Notes: generated by a model not told the origin, from the sequence alone. Numbered from the stretch's first letter, positions 55,105 to 64,000 are shown. The stretch: DNA of 64,000 bases from DATFVA01 sp963839165 (GCA_963839165.1 CAWIUG010000011.1:186001-250000), one strand, 5' to 3'. Numbers and translations: made by a program.

Positions 55105-58100
55105 ATGAATAAATTATACTATAAAGTAGTCATCTTTTTCTTCTTCATAATATTTTCGGCTATTGGTATGGCACAGACAAACGTTGATCAGCTGTCAGAT
55201 GCGCTCGATTCGCTTACAGCGAACAGCTTCAACAATTGGAGGATTAGTCCCGACCTGGCTAAGCCCGTTGAAGGTGACCCGACTTCCGCGGGGTTCGATG
55301 ATTCTTCCTGGGGTATCCTCAGGGTAGAGGAAAAGAACTATGAAGATTCATGCTGGCTCAGGAAAGAGATCATCCTTCCTGAAACAATACTGGGAAAACC
55401 GGTAGAAGGAAAAATAACTTTTCTCGTCACAGTTGATGATTACGGTTACTTTTATGTGAACGGGGAAAATAAGGGATACTTTCCGTGGGACGGTGAGTTC
55501 ACATTAACAGAGAACGCAAAGCCGGGAGATAAGTTTCTGATAGCAATTAAAGCAATCAACACGGGGGGACCGCTGCGTCTTATCAGGGCAAGGATCGATA
55601 TGGCAGGAACGAAAGACCTGAGGCAGTCGATTCTGGATTTCTCCTTAAGTATGAAGGTGGGGCAGAAGCTTCTTAGCTTTGATACTTACCAGACGAATGC
55701 GCGCGTAAGAACAGATCCCGGGATTGATAAATCATTTCAAAACAAAGAGGAGAAGAGTCGCCTTAACAAACTTCTTCAGAAGCTGGCTGGTGAGGTGGAC
55801 ATAGATGCACTGGGAAAGGGAGATATTCAGAAGTTTAAAACTTCAATGGATAATGTACGTGCTCAGCTTCAGCCAATAAAGGAATTCGCGAAAAAGTTCA
55901 CACTCTATTTCGATTCGAATGCTCACATTGACGCTGCCTGGCTTTGGAGGGAGAAAGAAACCATCGCTGTATGTAAAAATACCTTCAGTTCTGTTTTCCG
56001 TATGATGGATGAGAAACCGGATTTTACCTATACGCAGAGTGCGGCACAGTATTACAAATGGATGGAAGATTATTATCCTGATGTATTCAGCGGTATAAAA
56101 CAAAAAATGGCAGCGGGCAGATGGGAGGCTATCGGGGGAATGTGGATTGAACCCGACTGCAATCTTATAGACGGTCCTTCCTGGATGAGGCAGATCCTTT
56201 ATGCTAAAAGGTACTTTAAGAAAGAACTAGGAGCCGATGTACACATTGGCTGGAATCCCGATTCATTCGGCTACAACTGGAATATGCCTATGTTCTATCA
56301 GAACGCAGGCATCGATGCTTTCGTTACACAGAAGATCGGATGGAATGATACAAATGTTTTTCCGTACCGTGTTTTCTGGTGGGAATCTCCCGATGGTTCA
56401 AAGATCCTTTCATACTTTCCTTTCGATTATGTAAATACAATCACTCAGGCATACGGACTGGTAGACTGGCTGAGGCAGTTTGAAGCAAACACAGGGTTTA
56501 CAAATATGCTCGTGCTTTTCGGAGTAGGAGATCACGGCGGCGGACCTTCAATAGAGATGATCGACAGAATACAGCACCTGAAAACTCTTGACATCTATCC
56601 CAATGTTGTATACGGAACCACGAAAGAATACCTTGACTGGCTAAAGAAGCAGGACCTTTCAGATGTGCCTGTTTGGGATGACGAGCTCTATCTTGAGTAT
56701 CACCGCGGTACGTATACAACTCAGGCAAATATGAAAAAGTATAACCGCCTGAGTGAAATAAAACTGACCAACGCAGAAAAATTATCTTCGCTTTCGAGTC
56801 TTTTATTTAAGGGCAAATACAGAAGCAGTGATCTTGAAGAAGCATGGCAGGGAGTAATGCTGAACCAGTTCCACGATCTGCTTCCAGGCTCAGGCATCCG
56901 CGAAATTTATATTGATGCTATGCAGACCTATAAACATTCACTGGAGATAGCAGATTTTATAAGTAAGGAAGCGTTAAAAAGTGTTGCGGCTTATGTAAAC
57001 ACATCATTAGTAAGCAATGCGATACCGGTAATTGTTTTCAACCCTCTTTCCTGGAAAAGAAAAGATGTCGTCAGGCTTGAATTACCCGAAGGAGACCGGG
57101 GAGCGTATTTAGTCCTCAACAGTGAAGGCAAAGAAATTCCTTCCCAGCTGGTTAATGAAGACATCTACAAAAACGTACTCCTTTTTATTGCCGATGATGT
57201 GCCTTCCTACGGATATAAGACCTATTATCTTCAGGGGAGAAAAAATCCCACTTTATCTGACAATCATCTTTCACCTAAGAATTCGATTGAAAATGAGTAT
57301 TTCAAAGTAACCGTTGATCCTGACAGCGGCTGGATAAAGAGTATCTACGATAAGAAAAACGGGAAGGAAGTGCTGGCGGGAGAAGGCAACAGACTTCAGT
57401 TGCTGGAAGACAAGCCGACGGCCTGGGATGCATGGAATATCGGGTGGACAGGTGTAGAGTATCCTATGACTTTGAAGAAGATTGAGGTGAAAGAGGATGG
57501 CCCTGTAAGAACAGTATTATGCGTTTACCATAATTATCTGAAGCCGGGAGTAGTAAAAGATTTTCCTACACCGAACTTTCCATCGTCGTTTTTCAGGCAG
57601 GATATAATCTTATATAAAGGATTAGATAGAGTAGATTTCCTTACGGATGCCGATTGGTGGGAGGAAAAAACTATGCTTAAAGTAGAGTTCCCGTTAGCAG
57701 TTCAGGACACTGATGCGACTTATGAAATACCATATGGTTATATAAAGCGTTCCACACAAAGAAATACACCCTGGAACAAGGCAAGATTTGAAGTATCGGC
57801 AATCCGCTGGGCTGATGTATCCAGCGGCGGTTACGGTGTTAGTCTGCTTAATAATTCTAAATACGGTTACGATGTGAAGGACAATGTAATGAGGTTATCG
57901 CTGCTTCGCTCACCCAACTGGCCGGACCCAACCGCCGACAGGGGAGAACATCAAATAGAATATTCACTGTATCCTCATAAAGGCAGCTGGCAGGATGGAA
58001 ATACGGTGAACAAAGGTTACGATTTCAATTACAGGCTGATACCTTTTATGACGGATGTTCATAAAGGCTCACTGCCTGCTGAATATTCCTTTGTAAAGAT

Positions 58101-58347
58101 GAATGCACCAAACCTGATTCTTACCACCTTTAAGAAAGCAGAGGATGAGAACGCTTACATTTTTCAATGGTATGAAAGTGCAGGAAAAGACACAGAGGCA
58201 GAAATAGAATTTCCTGAGGTTCCGGTAAAGGTAGTAAAATCAGATTTTATGGAAGATGACGGTGAGTCATTAAAATTTGAAGGCAGGAAGTTAAAGCTAA
58301 ACACACCTGGAAATTCTGTAATTACAGTAAAAGCTTACTTCAAATAA
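55105..58347 (+). CDS. GH38 alpha-mannosidase, exported
   Basis: 1080 residues with a signal peptide (MNKLYYKVVIFFFFIIFSAIGMAQ shortened: KVVIFFFFIIFSAIGMAQ). An N-terminal beta-sandwich (about 30-180) precedes the GH38 barrel. The zinc and active-site motif is HIDAAWLWREKE (His274, Asp276), the nucleophile is Asp386 in GWNPDSFGYNWNMP, and GVGDHGGGPS with LNQFHDLLPGSGIREIY gives further zinc ligands. Beta-sandwich domains complete the protein. It removes alpha-linked mannose from glycans in the periplasm or outside. The N-terminal extra domain makes it longer than typical bacterial GH38. A solitary gene after the sugar transporter operon. Confidence 0.94.
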   Translation: MNKLYYKVVIFFFFIIFSAIGMAQTNVDQLSDALDSLTANSFNNWRISPDLAKPVEGDPTSAGFDDSSWGILRVEEKNYEDSCWLRKEIILPETILGKPVEGKITFLVTVDDYGYFYVNGENKGYFPWDGEFTLTENAKPGDKFLIAIKAINTGGPLRLIRARIDMAGTKDLRQSILDFSLSMKVGQKLLSFDTYQTNARVRTDPGIDKSFQNKEEKSRLNKLLQKLAGEVDIDALGKGDIQKFKTSMDNVRAQLQPIKEFAKKFTLYFDSNAHIDAAWLWREKETIAVCKNTFSSVFRMMDEKPDFTYTQSAAQYYKWMEDYYPDVFSGIKQKMAAGRWEAIGGMWIEPDCNLIDGPSWMRQILYAKRYFKKELGADVHIGWNPDSFGYNWNMPMFYQNAGIDAFVTQKIGWNDTNVFPYRVFWWESPDGSKILSYFPFDYVNTITQAYGLVDWLRQFEANTGFTNMLVLFGVGDHGGGPSIEMIDRIQHLKTLDIYPNVVYGTTKEYLDWLKKQDLSDVPVWDDELYLEYHRGTYTTQANMKKYNRLSEIKLTNAEKLSSLSSLLFKGKYRSSDLEEAWQGVMLNQFHDLLPGSGIREIYIDAMQTYKHSLEIADFISKEALKSVAAYVNTSLVSNAIPVIVFNPLSWKRKDVVRLELPEGDRGAYLVLNSEGKEIPSQLVNEDIYKNVLLFIADDVPSYGYKTYYLQGRKNPTLSDNHLSPKNSIENEYFKVTVDPDSGWIKSIYDKKNGKEVLAGEGNRLQLLEDKPTAWDAWNIGWTGVEYPMTLKKIEVKEDGPVRTVLCVYHNYLKPGVVKDFPTPNFPSSFFRQDIILYKGLDRVDFLTDADWWEEKTMLKVEFPLAVQDTDATYEIPYGYIKRSTQRNTPWNKARFEVSAIRWADVSSGGYGVSLLNNSKYGYDVKDNVMRLSLLRSPNWPDPTADRGEHQIEYSLYPHKGSWQDGNTVNKGYDFNYRLIPFMTDVHKGSLPAEYSFVKMNAPNLILTTFKKAEDENAYIFQWYESAGKDTEAEIEFPEVPVKVVKSDFMEDDGESLKFEGRKLKLNTPGNSVITVKAYFK

Positions 58348-58419
58348 GTTTTGTTCATTCCCAATATGTAATGAAATATTTACAAATATGCGTGTATTTG
58401 TGAAAATACCAGTACAAAT

Positions 58420-58573
58420 ATGCAGAAAAGATATCTTTTGAACGATTTATATAAGTACCTGGATCATAAAAATGCTTTTATAAGTTATGAGGCAGGTGGG
58501 AAAGACTACTTTTATTGAAACGACTCTTCGAAACTTTGACTATAGCATCTACCGACTTTTCACATTTTTGTAA
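58420..58573 (+). pseudogene. N-terminal remnant of an AAA_14/DUF4143-type ATPase
   Basis: In the ATG frame the DNA reads MQKRYLLNDLYKYLDHKNAF then IS; after a one-base shift near 58489 it continues RQVGKTTFIETTLRNFDYSI then Y and soon stops. This matches the start of the AAA_14/DUF4143 ATPases, in which RQVGKTT is the Walker A loop. Only about 50 of roughly 400 codons remain; the DUF4143 part is gone. It lies in the 346-base gap between GH38 and DUF5916 genes, the rest of which shows a repeated ACAAATATGC (58381, 58413) and no gene. Confidence 0.65.
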
Positions 58574-58693
58574 TAGTTTTACCGCTTATAATTCTTAATA
58601 ACCATCCATACAAACTTCACAGAAACTGCGTAACAATTCTGTTTCTTTGCAGTCTAAAAGGGCAAAAGGAATTACATAGGTGAGTGAAAGGTT

Positions 58694-60875
58694 ATGAAAA
58701 AATTACTGCTTCTTACTTTGTGTTCAACACTATTATTTGCTGCCTCGAGCAAGAATCAGAATAAAATAATGCTCCTGAAAGAAATGAATACCGGGATAAA
58801 AGTAGACGGTGTAATCGATGCGGAATGGGGTAAAGTTGATTCCGTAACAGATTTCTTTCAACTCCAGCCCTATTTCGGACAACAGCCCTCCCGCAGGACA
58901 ATTGCCAAAGTTTTATCAACAAAAGATGCGCTATACTGCCTGATGGTTTGCTACGATAATCGAAATGACATCCAGGCGAGCACCGGTTCAATAGATAACT
59001 TCGATGGAGATGTTGTTTCTATTATGCTCGACTCATTTAATGATGAGAAGACGGCTTATAAGTTTGCCGTGTCTGCGTCTGGCGTACAGGCTGACTGCCG
59101 TCTCCTTGATGATGCCCGCAACAGAGATTATAGCTGGGACGGTATCTGGTTTGCTGATTCAAAAGTTTACGACTGGGGTTATGTTGTGGAAATGAAAATT
59201 CCGTATAAGTCGTTTCAATATGATGATAAAGCGAATTCGTGGGGACTGGATTTTGACAGGTGGATACCCAAGCAGGCAGAAGATCTTTACTGGTGTAGTT
59301 ACGAACAGAATGAAGGTCAGCGGATTTCCAAATTCGGAAAACTGGTTTTCGAAAACTTCAAACCATCTGTTCAGGGAGTCAATCTTGAAGCGTATCCTGT
59401 TGGAATCTCAAAAGCGAGGCTGACGGAGAACAATAAATATGATGTTGAAGCTAAGGTAGGGCTGGATCTGCTTTATAATCCTTCTCCCAAACTGAAATTT
59501 CAGCTTACTGCCAACCCCGACTTCGCCCAGATAGAAGCGGATCCTTATTCATTTAATATATCAAGATATGAGTCATATTTCTCTGAAAGAAGACCGTTTT
59601 TTACTGAAGGGAATGAAATATTTATGGCCTCGGGAAAACAATCGAACACAGGATTTTATAGTCCTCTTGAACTTTTTTATTCCCGCAGGATAGGCAAAAA
59701 ACTACCTGATGGTACAGAGGTTCCGCTTTATACGGGAGCAAAAGCATTCGGAAGGATAGGAGATTGGGAATATGGTGGATTCATGGCTATGACAGGTGAA
59801 GAAAACTATACAGATGATGATCAGCATTTAACAGAACAGCAGGCTTACTTCGGATCAATAAGATTAAAAAGACAAATATTCGGAAACTCACAGGCAGGGA
59901 TCCTTTTTGTAGGCAAACAGACAAAGGACAGTACGTACGGTGTTATTGACATTGATGGAGCCTTCAGGCAGTCGGAATGGCAGTTATCCTATCAGATCGC
60001 ACGGTCAATAAAAAATTCAGATGGTGATTTCGCATTTTCCACAGGCTTTATAGAGCATGACGGACAACTGGCTGACGTTTGCACGAAGCAGGTACATAGG
60101 GGATAAGTTTGATATTAGTGAAGTAGGGTATGTACCGTGGACAGGAACCGGAGAATTTACTGCCATAAGCGGTCCCATTTTTAATTATGAAACGGGTTAT
60201 ATTCGGCAGATTTTAATTTATGCCGGACCATACTTTAATTATGAAAAAGCGGATAACTTTACCGATTACCAGGGTTTGCTGGGTTTCAATATGCAGCTGA
60301 GAGACAACTGGGGTTATGAAATAAATGCCCAGTATGGAAAAGCAAAAGACGAAGGGCTGGAATACTCAACTTATTCGTTGACATCCAGCTCTTGGTACAA
60401 CATAAGTCCAAAATGGAATGGCAATTTATACGGTGGGTATCAAAAGACTTATAATTTTTCACGCGAATATCTTGCCCCGTATTCCTGGGCGGGTATAAGC
60501 ATCAACTGGAAAGCAGCTGACATTCTTGATCTCGGAACTTCATACGATATGTATGTTGAAGGGAATCCTGAAGGACACGTAGAAGATATAACTTATAACG
60601 CACGCCCTTACTTCTCGCTGACCCCTATTAATAATTTAAATATAAGGGTATATGTGGATAACGTATTTATTAAATCTGTTGACAGGCTTGATCATGTTAT
60701 AGCGGGATTCCTTTTCGCATACAATTTTTCTCCAAAGTCCTGGATTTATTTTGCATTCAATGAAGTAAGAGACCGGAGCGATCAATTTGACCGATCAGGC
60801 AATTTGCTTCCCCACAGGATGCATACGGTTGACAGAGCAGGAGTGGCTAAGATTAAATATCTTTATTACTTCTAA
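58694..60875 (+). pseudogene. DUF5916 outer-membrane protein interrupted by one frameshift
   Basis: Frame 58694-60106 and frame 60057-60875 join to about 726 residues. The N-terminus has a signal peptide (MKKLLLLTLCSTLLFA) and a CBM9-like domain (IKVDGVIDAEWGKVDSVTDF, then DALYCLMVCYDNRND). The DUF5916 signature follows: LDFDRWIPKQAEDLYW, LTANPDFAQIEADPYSFNIS and FSERRPFFTEGNEIF. The C-terminal part is a beta-barrel ending KIKYLYYF. The break is an extra G at 60062-60063; without it IEHDDNWLTFARSRYIGDKF is restored. Probably an outer-membrane protein linked to carbohydrate handling. The context (GH38 next door) supports that loosely. A sequencing error is possible. GTGAAAGG precedes the ATG. 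Confidence 0.9.
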
Positions 60876-60910
60876 TAAATTCGTTAAATAAATCCTTCGG
60901 GAATGGAATG

Positions 60911-60937
60911 AAGAGCCTCTTAACGGGGCTCTTTTTT
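60911..60937 (+). terminator. terminator after the DUF5916 gene
   Basis: AAGAGCC / GGCTCTT stem with a nine-base loop and a T-tract, 36 bases after the stop. Confidence 0.88.
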
Positions 60938-60975
60938 ATAGGACAAAACCTCTATTCTCCGGTACAACAACCTCC

Positions 60976-61030
60976 TGAAAACGTTCTGAAAACGTCTTGA
61001 AAACGTTCTGAATACGATCTGAATACGTTC
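60976..61030. repeat. five tandem copies of an 11-bp repeat
   Basis: Units are TGAAAACGTTC, TGAAAACGTCT, TGAAAACGTTC, TGAATACGATC and TGAATACGTTC, exactly end to end. The period is close to one helical turn, and the central AACGTT is palindromic. It lies between two convergent genes, so it is not an obvious promoter array. Confidence 0.9.
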
Positions 61031-61068
61031 CCACCCCTTGTTACACGGAAATTGGGATAAGAGTATAA

Positions 61069-61101
61069 ATCACCCCATTATGCAACGCATAACAAGGTGA
61101 T
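61069..61101. repeat. two-tier hairpin beside the 11-bp repeats
   Basis: ATCACC, CCA, TTATGC, AAC, GCATAA, CAA, GGTGAT: both stems are perfect and the CCA/CAA bases form an internal loop. No T-tract, so it is not a standard terminator. Confidence 0.6.
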
Positions 61102-61150
61102 ATATTAAAATTGGCGAATTAAGGAGGCGGTTGAATTTATTAATACAAAA

Positions 61151-62224
61151 CTATTTTACATAAAGGCCGGCCGAAAGGAATCCGCACCAATGTTCAAGAG
61201 AAAAAGGAGCGGTTGTACCCATATGAGTTCCATAAACCGGAAGAGGTTTCTCTGTCCAGGTGTCTGAGTACTTCAGAAGTTTTCCATTGAGTCCTTGAAG
61301 GTTTAATTTCTCTGCAATATGATAGATGGAAAGAAGACCGAACGGCACAGAGAACTTTCCGCACCATAGCGGAACCGGGGTTTTAATATCCAGACTGCCT
61401 TGCAGTTCCTTCGACAGTCCCGTAATATCCTCATATGTAAGAGAGGTATTTATATAAGTCGAAGCAATTCTTCTGTCATTTTCAGTAGCCAGCTTATGTG
61501 CTCTTTCATCCTTCCCGAAAGGCGAGTTATCAAAATCATCACCATAATGATCTGCATCAGTTGAGATCAGGAAGAAAATATCCTTTCCGGGCTTCAGGTT
61601 ATTCGAAGCTGCATATTCCTGTATAATTCCGGCCAGATCGGTAGAAATAGAATCCATCCTTTGAAAAGACATTCCGGTTACCATAATGGGAGTGATCTTT
61701 ACGTCCCTGTTATAGTACTGGAGAAATGGAACCAGGGCTTCGATTGAATGTTCGATATCCTGGGCTTTATCACTTACCATAAAATAATTCTTATCAAGTT
61801 TCGATTTTATTATCTCCCTGAGAGGGGATATGGCCACATTATTATACGGACCCTTCCAGAATTTATAATCATCAAGTATGAGGACATTCTGAGGGTCGTT
61901 CATTGCCTTACGGACGGTACCATGGGTAACTCCAAAGATCACAACTTCCTTCGCCTTAATGAGGGAGTAGAGAGGATAGTAAACCCTGCCTGCGTATAAA
62001 AAATCATCGTGAGGAGAGATCCCGCCGATTAAAAGTCCACTATCAGGAACTTTAACTTCCGAATTTTGCGAAAGGTACTCCATTAGAGTGTCCATTTCGG
62101 AGGGCTGCCAGCAGAACCCGACATTATCCCTTACCGGTCTTACACTATTTTCCTGTGCTGATATCATGACGTTGAATATTAGGATTATTGTGAGAATGGT
62201 TAACCGAATTAAATAGTTCTTCAT
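61151..62224 (-). CDS. exported MEMO-like protein (AmmeMemoRadiSam protein B family)
   Basis: 357 residues. GGGAGG lies nine bases before the ATG and the N-terminus is a signal peptide (MKNYLIRLTILTIILIF...ISAQ). The MEMO1/dioxygenase-like fold has GGISPHDDFLYAGRVYYPLY with the ligand His, EVVIFGVTHGT, DIEHSIEALVPFLQYY, PIMVTGMS, FFLISTDADHYGDDFD and VYGTHMGTTAPFSLEHWCG. Cytoplasmic MEMO proteins are usually encoded with an AMMECR1 protein and a radical SAM enzyme; neither is adjacent here, and the signal peptide places this one outside the cytoplasm. Reaction unknown. Confidence 0.85.
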   Translation of the reverse strand: MKNYLIRLTILTIILIFNVMISAQENSVRPVRDNVGFCWQPSEMDTLMEYLSQNSEVKVPDSGLLIGGISPHDDFLYAGRVYYPLYSLIKAKEVVIFGVTHGTVRKAMNDPQNVLILDDYKFWKGPYNNVAISPLREIIKSKLDKNYFMVSDKAQDIEHSIEALVPFLQYYNRDVKITPIMVTGMSFQRMDSISTDLAGIIQEYAASNNLKPGKDIFFLISTDADHYGDDFDNSPFGKDERAHKLATENDRRIASTYINTSLTYEDITGLSKELQGSLDIKTPVPLWCGKFSVPFGLLSIYHIAEKLNLQGLNGKLLKYSDTWTEKPLPVYGTHMGTTAPFSLEHWCGFLSAGLYVK

Positions 62225-62302
62225 CTATTGAACCTCCCGGATAATTAAACAATGAGGTATTCATTAAGTAAATTTTTCTTAATTTTCTAATACTATAAAA
62301 AT

Positions 62303-63442
62303 ATGATAAAAAATAAAAGAAAATATCTACTTTTCTATCTCAAAACGGGGGGAGGACATTATGCTCCTGCTTTATCCCTCGCAAATTATTTTAAGCGTCA
62401 GCATGCCTTTGAAGTTGAACCTGTTCTAATCGACGGTTTCGCAAGAACAAACCGGCTGGTAAAGAACCTGATTGAAGAAGGATACCGCCACCTGCAATCG
62501 AGTGCCAAATGGGCATATGAAGTATTATATGCATTCAATAAAGTTTCATTATTCGCCAGGACCTCCTGTTTTATCGTTTCAAAGTCGGCAGTAAAATATA
62601 TTAAAGAAAAAATTGCTGAAGAGAAGCCGGAAAAGATTGTGGTTCTTCATTTCTTTTTAATTGAACCTGTTTACGAAGCCGTAAAAAAATTAAAGCTGAA
62701 CATTCCTATATTCACCATAGTTACCGATCCATACACGGCTCATCCCATGTGGTTTCTAAGAAAGGACCAGAGATTTATTATCTTCAGCGAAAAACTGAAA
62801 GAAACGATCTCCCGAAGAATACCTTCAGGCAGGCTGAATGTATTTCCGTTCATACTTGAGGAGAAATTTTCACAGCCGATACCCAAATCAGCAATCAGGA
62901 GCCTAAAGGTTGAAATGGGATTTGATCCCGGCAGTAAGATTATCCTGATCCTTGGAGGAGGCGACGGAATTCCTCACGGCAGAACAATCCTGGAGAAGAT
63001 AATTACATCTAAACCTCAGGCGGCTCTAGCGGTAGTAGCAGGAAAAAATAAGACATTTTATGCTGCCGCAAGGAGACTCAAAGAGAAACACCCGGAGGTG
63101 CCTGTAAAGGTTTACGAATTTATAAGTTTTGTATATGAACTGCTTAACATCTCAGATGTGGTTATCACGAAGTGCGGTGCTTCAACCATTATGGAGATAC
63201 TAATATTGAACAAGGTTCCCATTGTAAATAATTTTATCTGGGAACAGGAAAAGGGGAATATTGATTTTGTTCAGGAAAATGAGCTTGGGATTTATGAAAA
63301 AGATGTTTCAGCTATACCGGGAGCTGTTAGCAGACTAATAAATGAAGAAGAATTTTATGAGAGTTTTGTTAATAACATAAAACGTCTGGGGATAAAGAAC
63401 GGCGTTGCAGACGTCGCAGAATTTTTATTTACATCAGAATAA
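62303..63442 (+). CDS. GT28-type glycosyltransferase, MGDG-synthase/UgtP-like
   Basis: 379 residues. The acceptor-binding N-terminal half starts KYLLFYLKTGGGHYAPALSL, followed by the region VLHFFLIEPVYEAVKKL and FTIVTDPYTAHPMWF. The donor-binding half has LILGGGDGIPHGRTILE, AALAVVAGKNKTFYAAARRL, KVYEFISFVYELLNISDVVI then TKCGASTIMEILILNKVPIV and the terminal IWEQEKGNIDFVQENELGIY. Such enzymes transfer glucose or galactose from a UDP-sugar to diacylglycerol to make membrane glycolipids, and act at the inner-membrane surface. The acceptor is inferred from family only. Starts opposite the MEMO-like gene. Confidence 0.85.
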   Translation: MIKNKRKYLLFYLKTGGGHYAPALSLANYFKRQHAFEVEPVLIDGFARTNRLVKNLIEEGYRHLQSSAKWAYEVLYAFNKVSLFARTSCFIVSKSAVKYIKEKIAEEKPEKIVVLHFFLIEPVYEAVKKLKLNIPIFTIVTDPYTAHPMWFLRKDQRFIIFSEKLKETISRRIPSGRLNVFPFILEEKFSQPIPKSAIRSLKVEMGFDPGSKIILILGGGDGIPHGRTILEKIITSKPQAALAVVAGKNKTFYAAARRLKEKHPEVPVKVYEFISFVYELLNISDVVITKCGASTIMEILILNKVPIVNNFIWEQEKGNIDFVQENELGIYEKDVSAIPGAVSRLINEEEFYESFVNNIKRLGIKNGVADVAEFLFTSE

Positions 63443-63452
63443 GGAAAATTAT

Positions 63453-63641
63453 TCAAGAAGCCGGTTGTCTTAATTCCTTCAGGATCTTCTGAATGACGGT
63501 TCTTTTTAATTTCAGCTTTTCACGGTAATCCATACTGTCGGTATCGGTTATTTCCATTCCGAGATCAGACAGGTATGTATCGAGAGCCTCAGCTAAAATT
63601 TCCTTTTCTGAATCAGACAATGTTATAGTTGTATCAGCCAT
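63453..63641 (-). CDS. small hypothetical protein, 62 residues
   Basis: MADTTITLSDSEKEILAEAL opens an acidic helical protein that ends KLKLKRTVIQKILKELRQPA. GGGGAG lies before the ATG, which supports translation. The two helices separated by DTDSMDYREK suggest a helical hairpin. It is similar in design to small helical antitoxin-like or regulatory proteins, but no toxin gene adjoins. It converges on the glycosyltransferase gene with a ten-base gap. Confidence 0.72.
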   Translation of the reverse strand: MADTTITLSDSEKEILAEALDTYLSDLGMEITDTDSMDYREKLKLKRTVIQKILKELRQPAS

Positions 63642-63883
63642 ATTCTCCCCGAACTATTTATATAAAAAAATAAACTCAGGAATTACCGAAACGCTGGATT
63701 TAGTATTAAAGTTTTATAAAGCTTAAAAGCTAGATAAGTAAAAATTCAGTTAGTTTCAATCTGAGGTGACACAGAATAATTTTCGGACATTTGATGCTGA
63801 TGAGCAGCGTTCCGCCGAAAGTTATTGAAGCAGCGCAGAAAGAGTTGTTAGATCAAAGTTAAAACTATTTTATTCCCTTTGAT
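63642..63883. other. gene-poor gap with a possible aminotransferase scrap
   Basis: No confident gene. A plus-strand 22-codon frame at 63794-63862 reads MLMSSVPPKVIEAAQKELLD, resembling the N-terminal region of class-V aminotransferases such as SerC (VPPxVIEAAQKELLD). There is no continuation, so it would be a fragment at best. Confidence 0.3.
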
Positions 63884-64000
63884 TTAATTTACCAGGGAAT
63901 TAATTATTTCCGAATATCTCTCCTTGACATGGGCAGCCGAGAAGATTTTGAAATCTCCCTGCTGCTGCAATTCTTTTATATGTTTTTTATAAGCCAAATG
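63884..64000 (-). CDS. C-terminal end of an unidentified protein (cut by window edge)
   Basis: The minus strand is open from the window edge to a TAA at 63884-63886, giving 38 residues: HLAYKKHIKELQQQGDFKIF then SAAHVKERYSEIINSLVN. The sequence is well formed (helix, short strand, helix) and its end is clear, but it is too short to place in a family. Confidence 0.6.
   Translation of the reverse strand, partial: HLAYKKHIKELQQQGDFKIFSAAHVKERYSEIINSLVN

Noticed and set aside
1..64000. CRISPR array, prophage, toxin-antitoxin pair, rRNA or tRNA genes
   Set aside because: No regularly spaced repeat-spacer pattern, integrase, phage structural gene or RNA gene was seen. The tandem repeats present are too short and contiguous.

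Overview
The window looks like chromosomal DNA of a free-living member of the Ignavibacteria (Bacteroidota/Chlorobi lineage). The grounds are: two secreted proteins end in the NYPNPFNPST-type type IX secretion (T9SS) sorting domain that is abundant in that group; many starts have weak Shine-Dalgarno signals; there are DUF5916 and lamin-tail surface proteins; and the DNA is moderately AT-rich and densely packed on both strands. I see no rRNA, tRNA, CRISPR array, prophage or intact insertion sequence.

Layout. 1-8.7 kb: the start of glutamate dehydrogenase, a heavily frameshifted M24 peptidase, a T9SS-sorted protein, aat, a DUF2721 protein, an orphan MlaF-like ATPase and an SppA peptidase with an outer-membrane-like N-terminal extension. 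8.9-12.4 kb: a POT peptide transporter facing a four-gene minus-strand operon (lipoprotein, GNAT, DinB-like, cupin). 12.4-12.8 kb: a gene-free block with a sigma-54 promoter, two copies of a foldable module and an intrinsic terminator. 13-24.7 kb: a 1550-residue lamin-tail repeat protein, an SDR, DUF3109-rpoN-ICMT, hslVU and an envelope protein. 24.7-30.6 kb: a phosphoesterase, a sigma-54-promoted 37-residue membrane protein, mnmA, membrane and lipoproteins, and a PhoH-family protein. 31-35.4 kb: carAB. 35.6-46 kb: a T9SS propeller protein, monomeric isocitrate dehydrogenase, a DUF481 barrel, a CYTH protein, and nifJ with a DHODH-like partner. 46-61 kb: a carbohydrate region with a GH15 enzyme, a frameshifted GH63-like glucosidase, an Rbs-type sugar ABC transporter, a GH38 alpha-mannosidase and a frameshifted DUF5916 barrel. 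61-64 kb: an exported MEMO-like protein, an MGDG-synthase-like glycosyltransferase and small or partial genes.

How the genes connect. rpoN lies in the window, and two sequences match the -24/-12 consensus well. Both lie upstream of short solitary units: the tandem-module RNA at 12.4-12.8 kb and the micro-protein at 26.3 kb. The first is my best candidate for an undescribed system. Its tandem modules and terminator sit directly before a lipoprotein-led operon, so it could be a stand-alone small RNA or a double-aptamer-like leader. The region from 46 to 58 kb reads as an uptake and breakdown set for alpha-linked glycans. Gdh, Icd and NifJ cover central carbon and nitrogen metabolism.

Several genes are broken: the M24 peptidase by many indels, the GH63-like and DUF5916 genes by one extra base each, and a small AAA ATPase remnant. 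The single-base cases could be assembly errors. Family names come from recognising the protein sequences; no database search was run.
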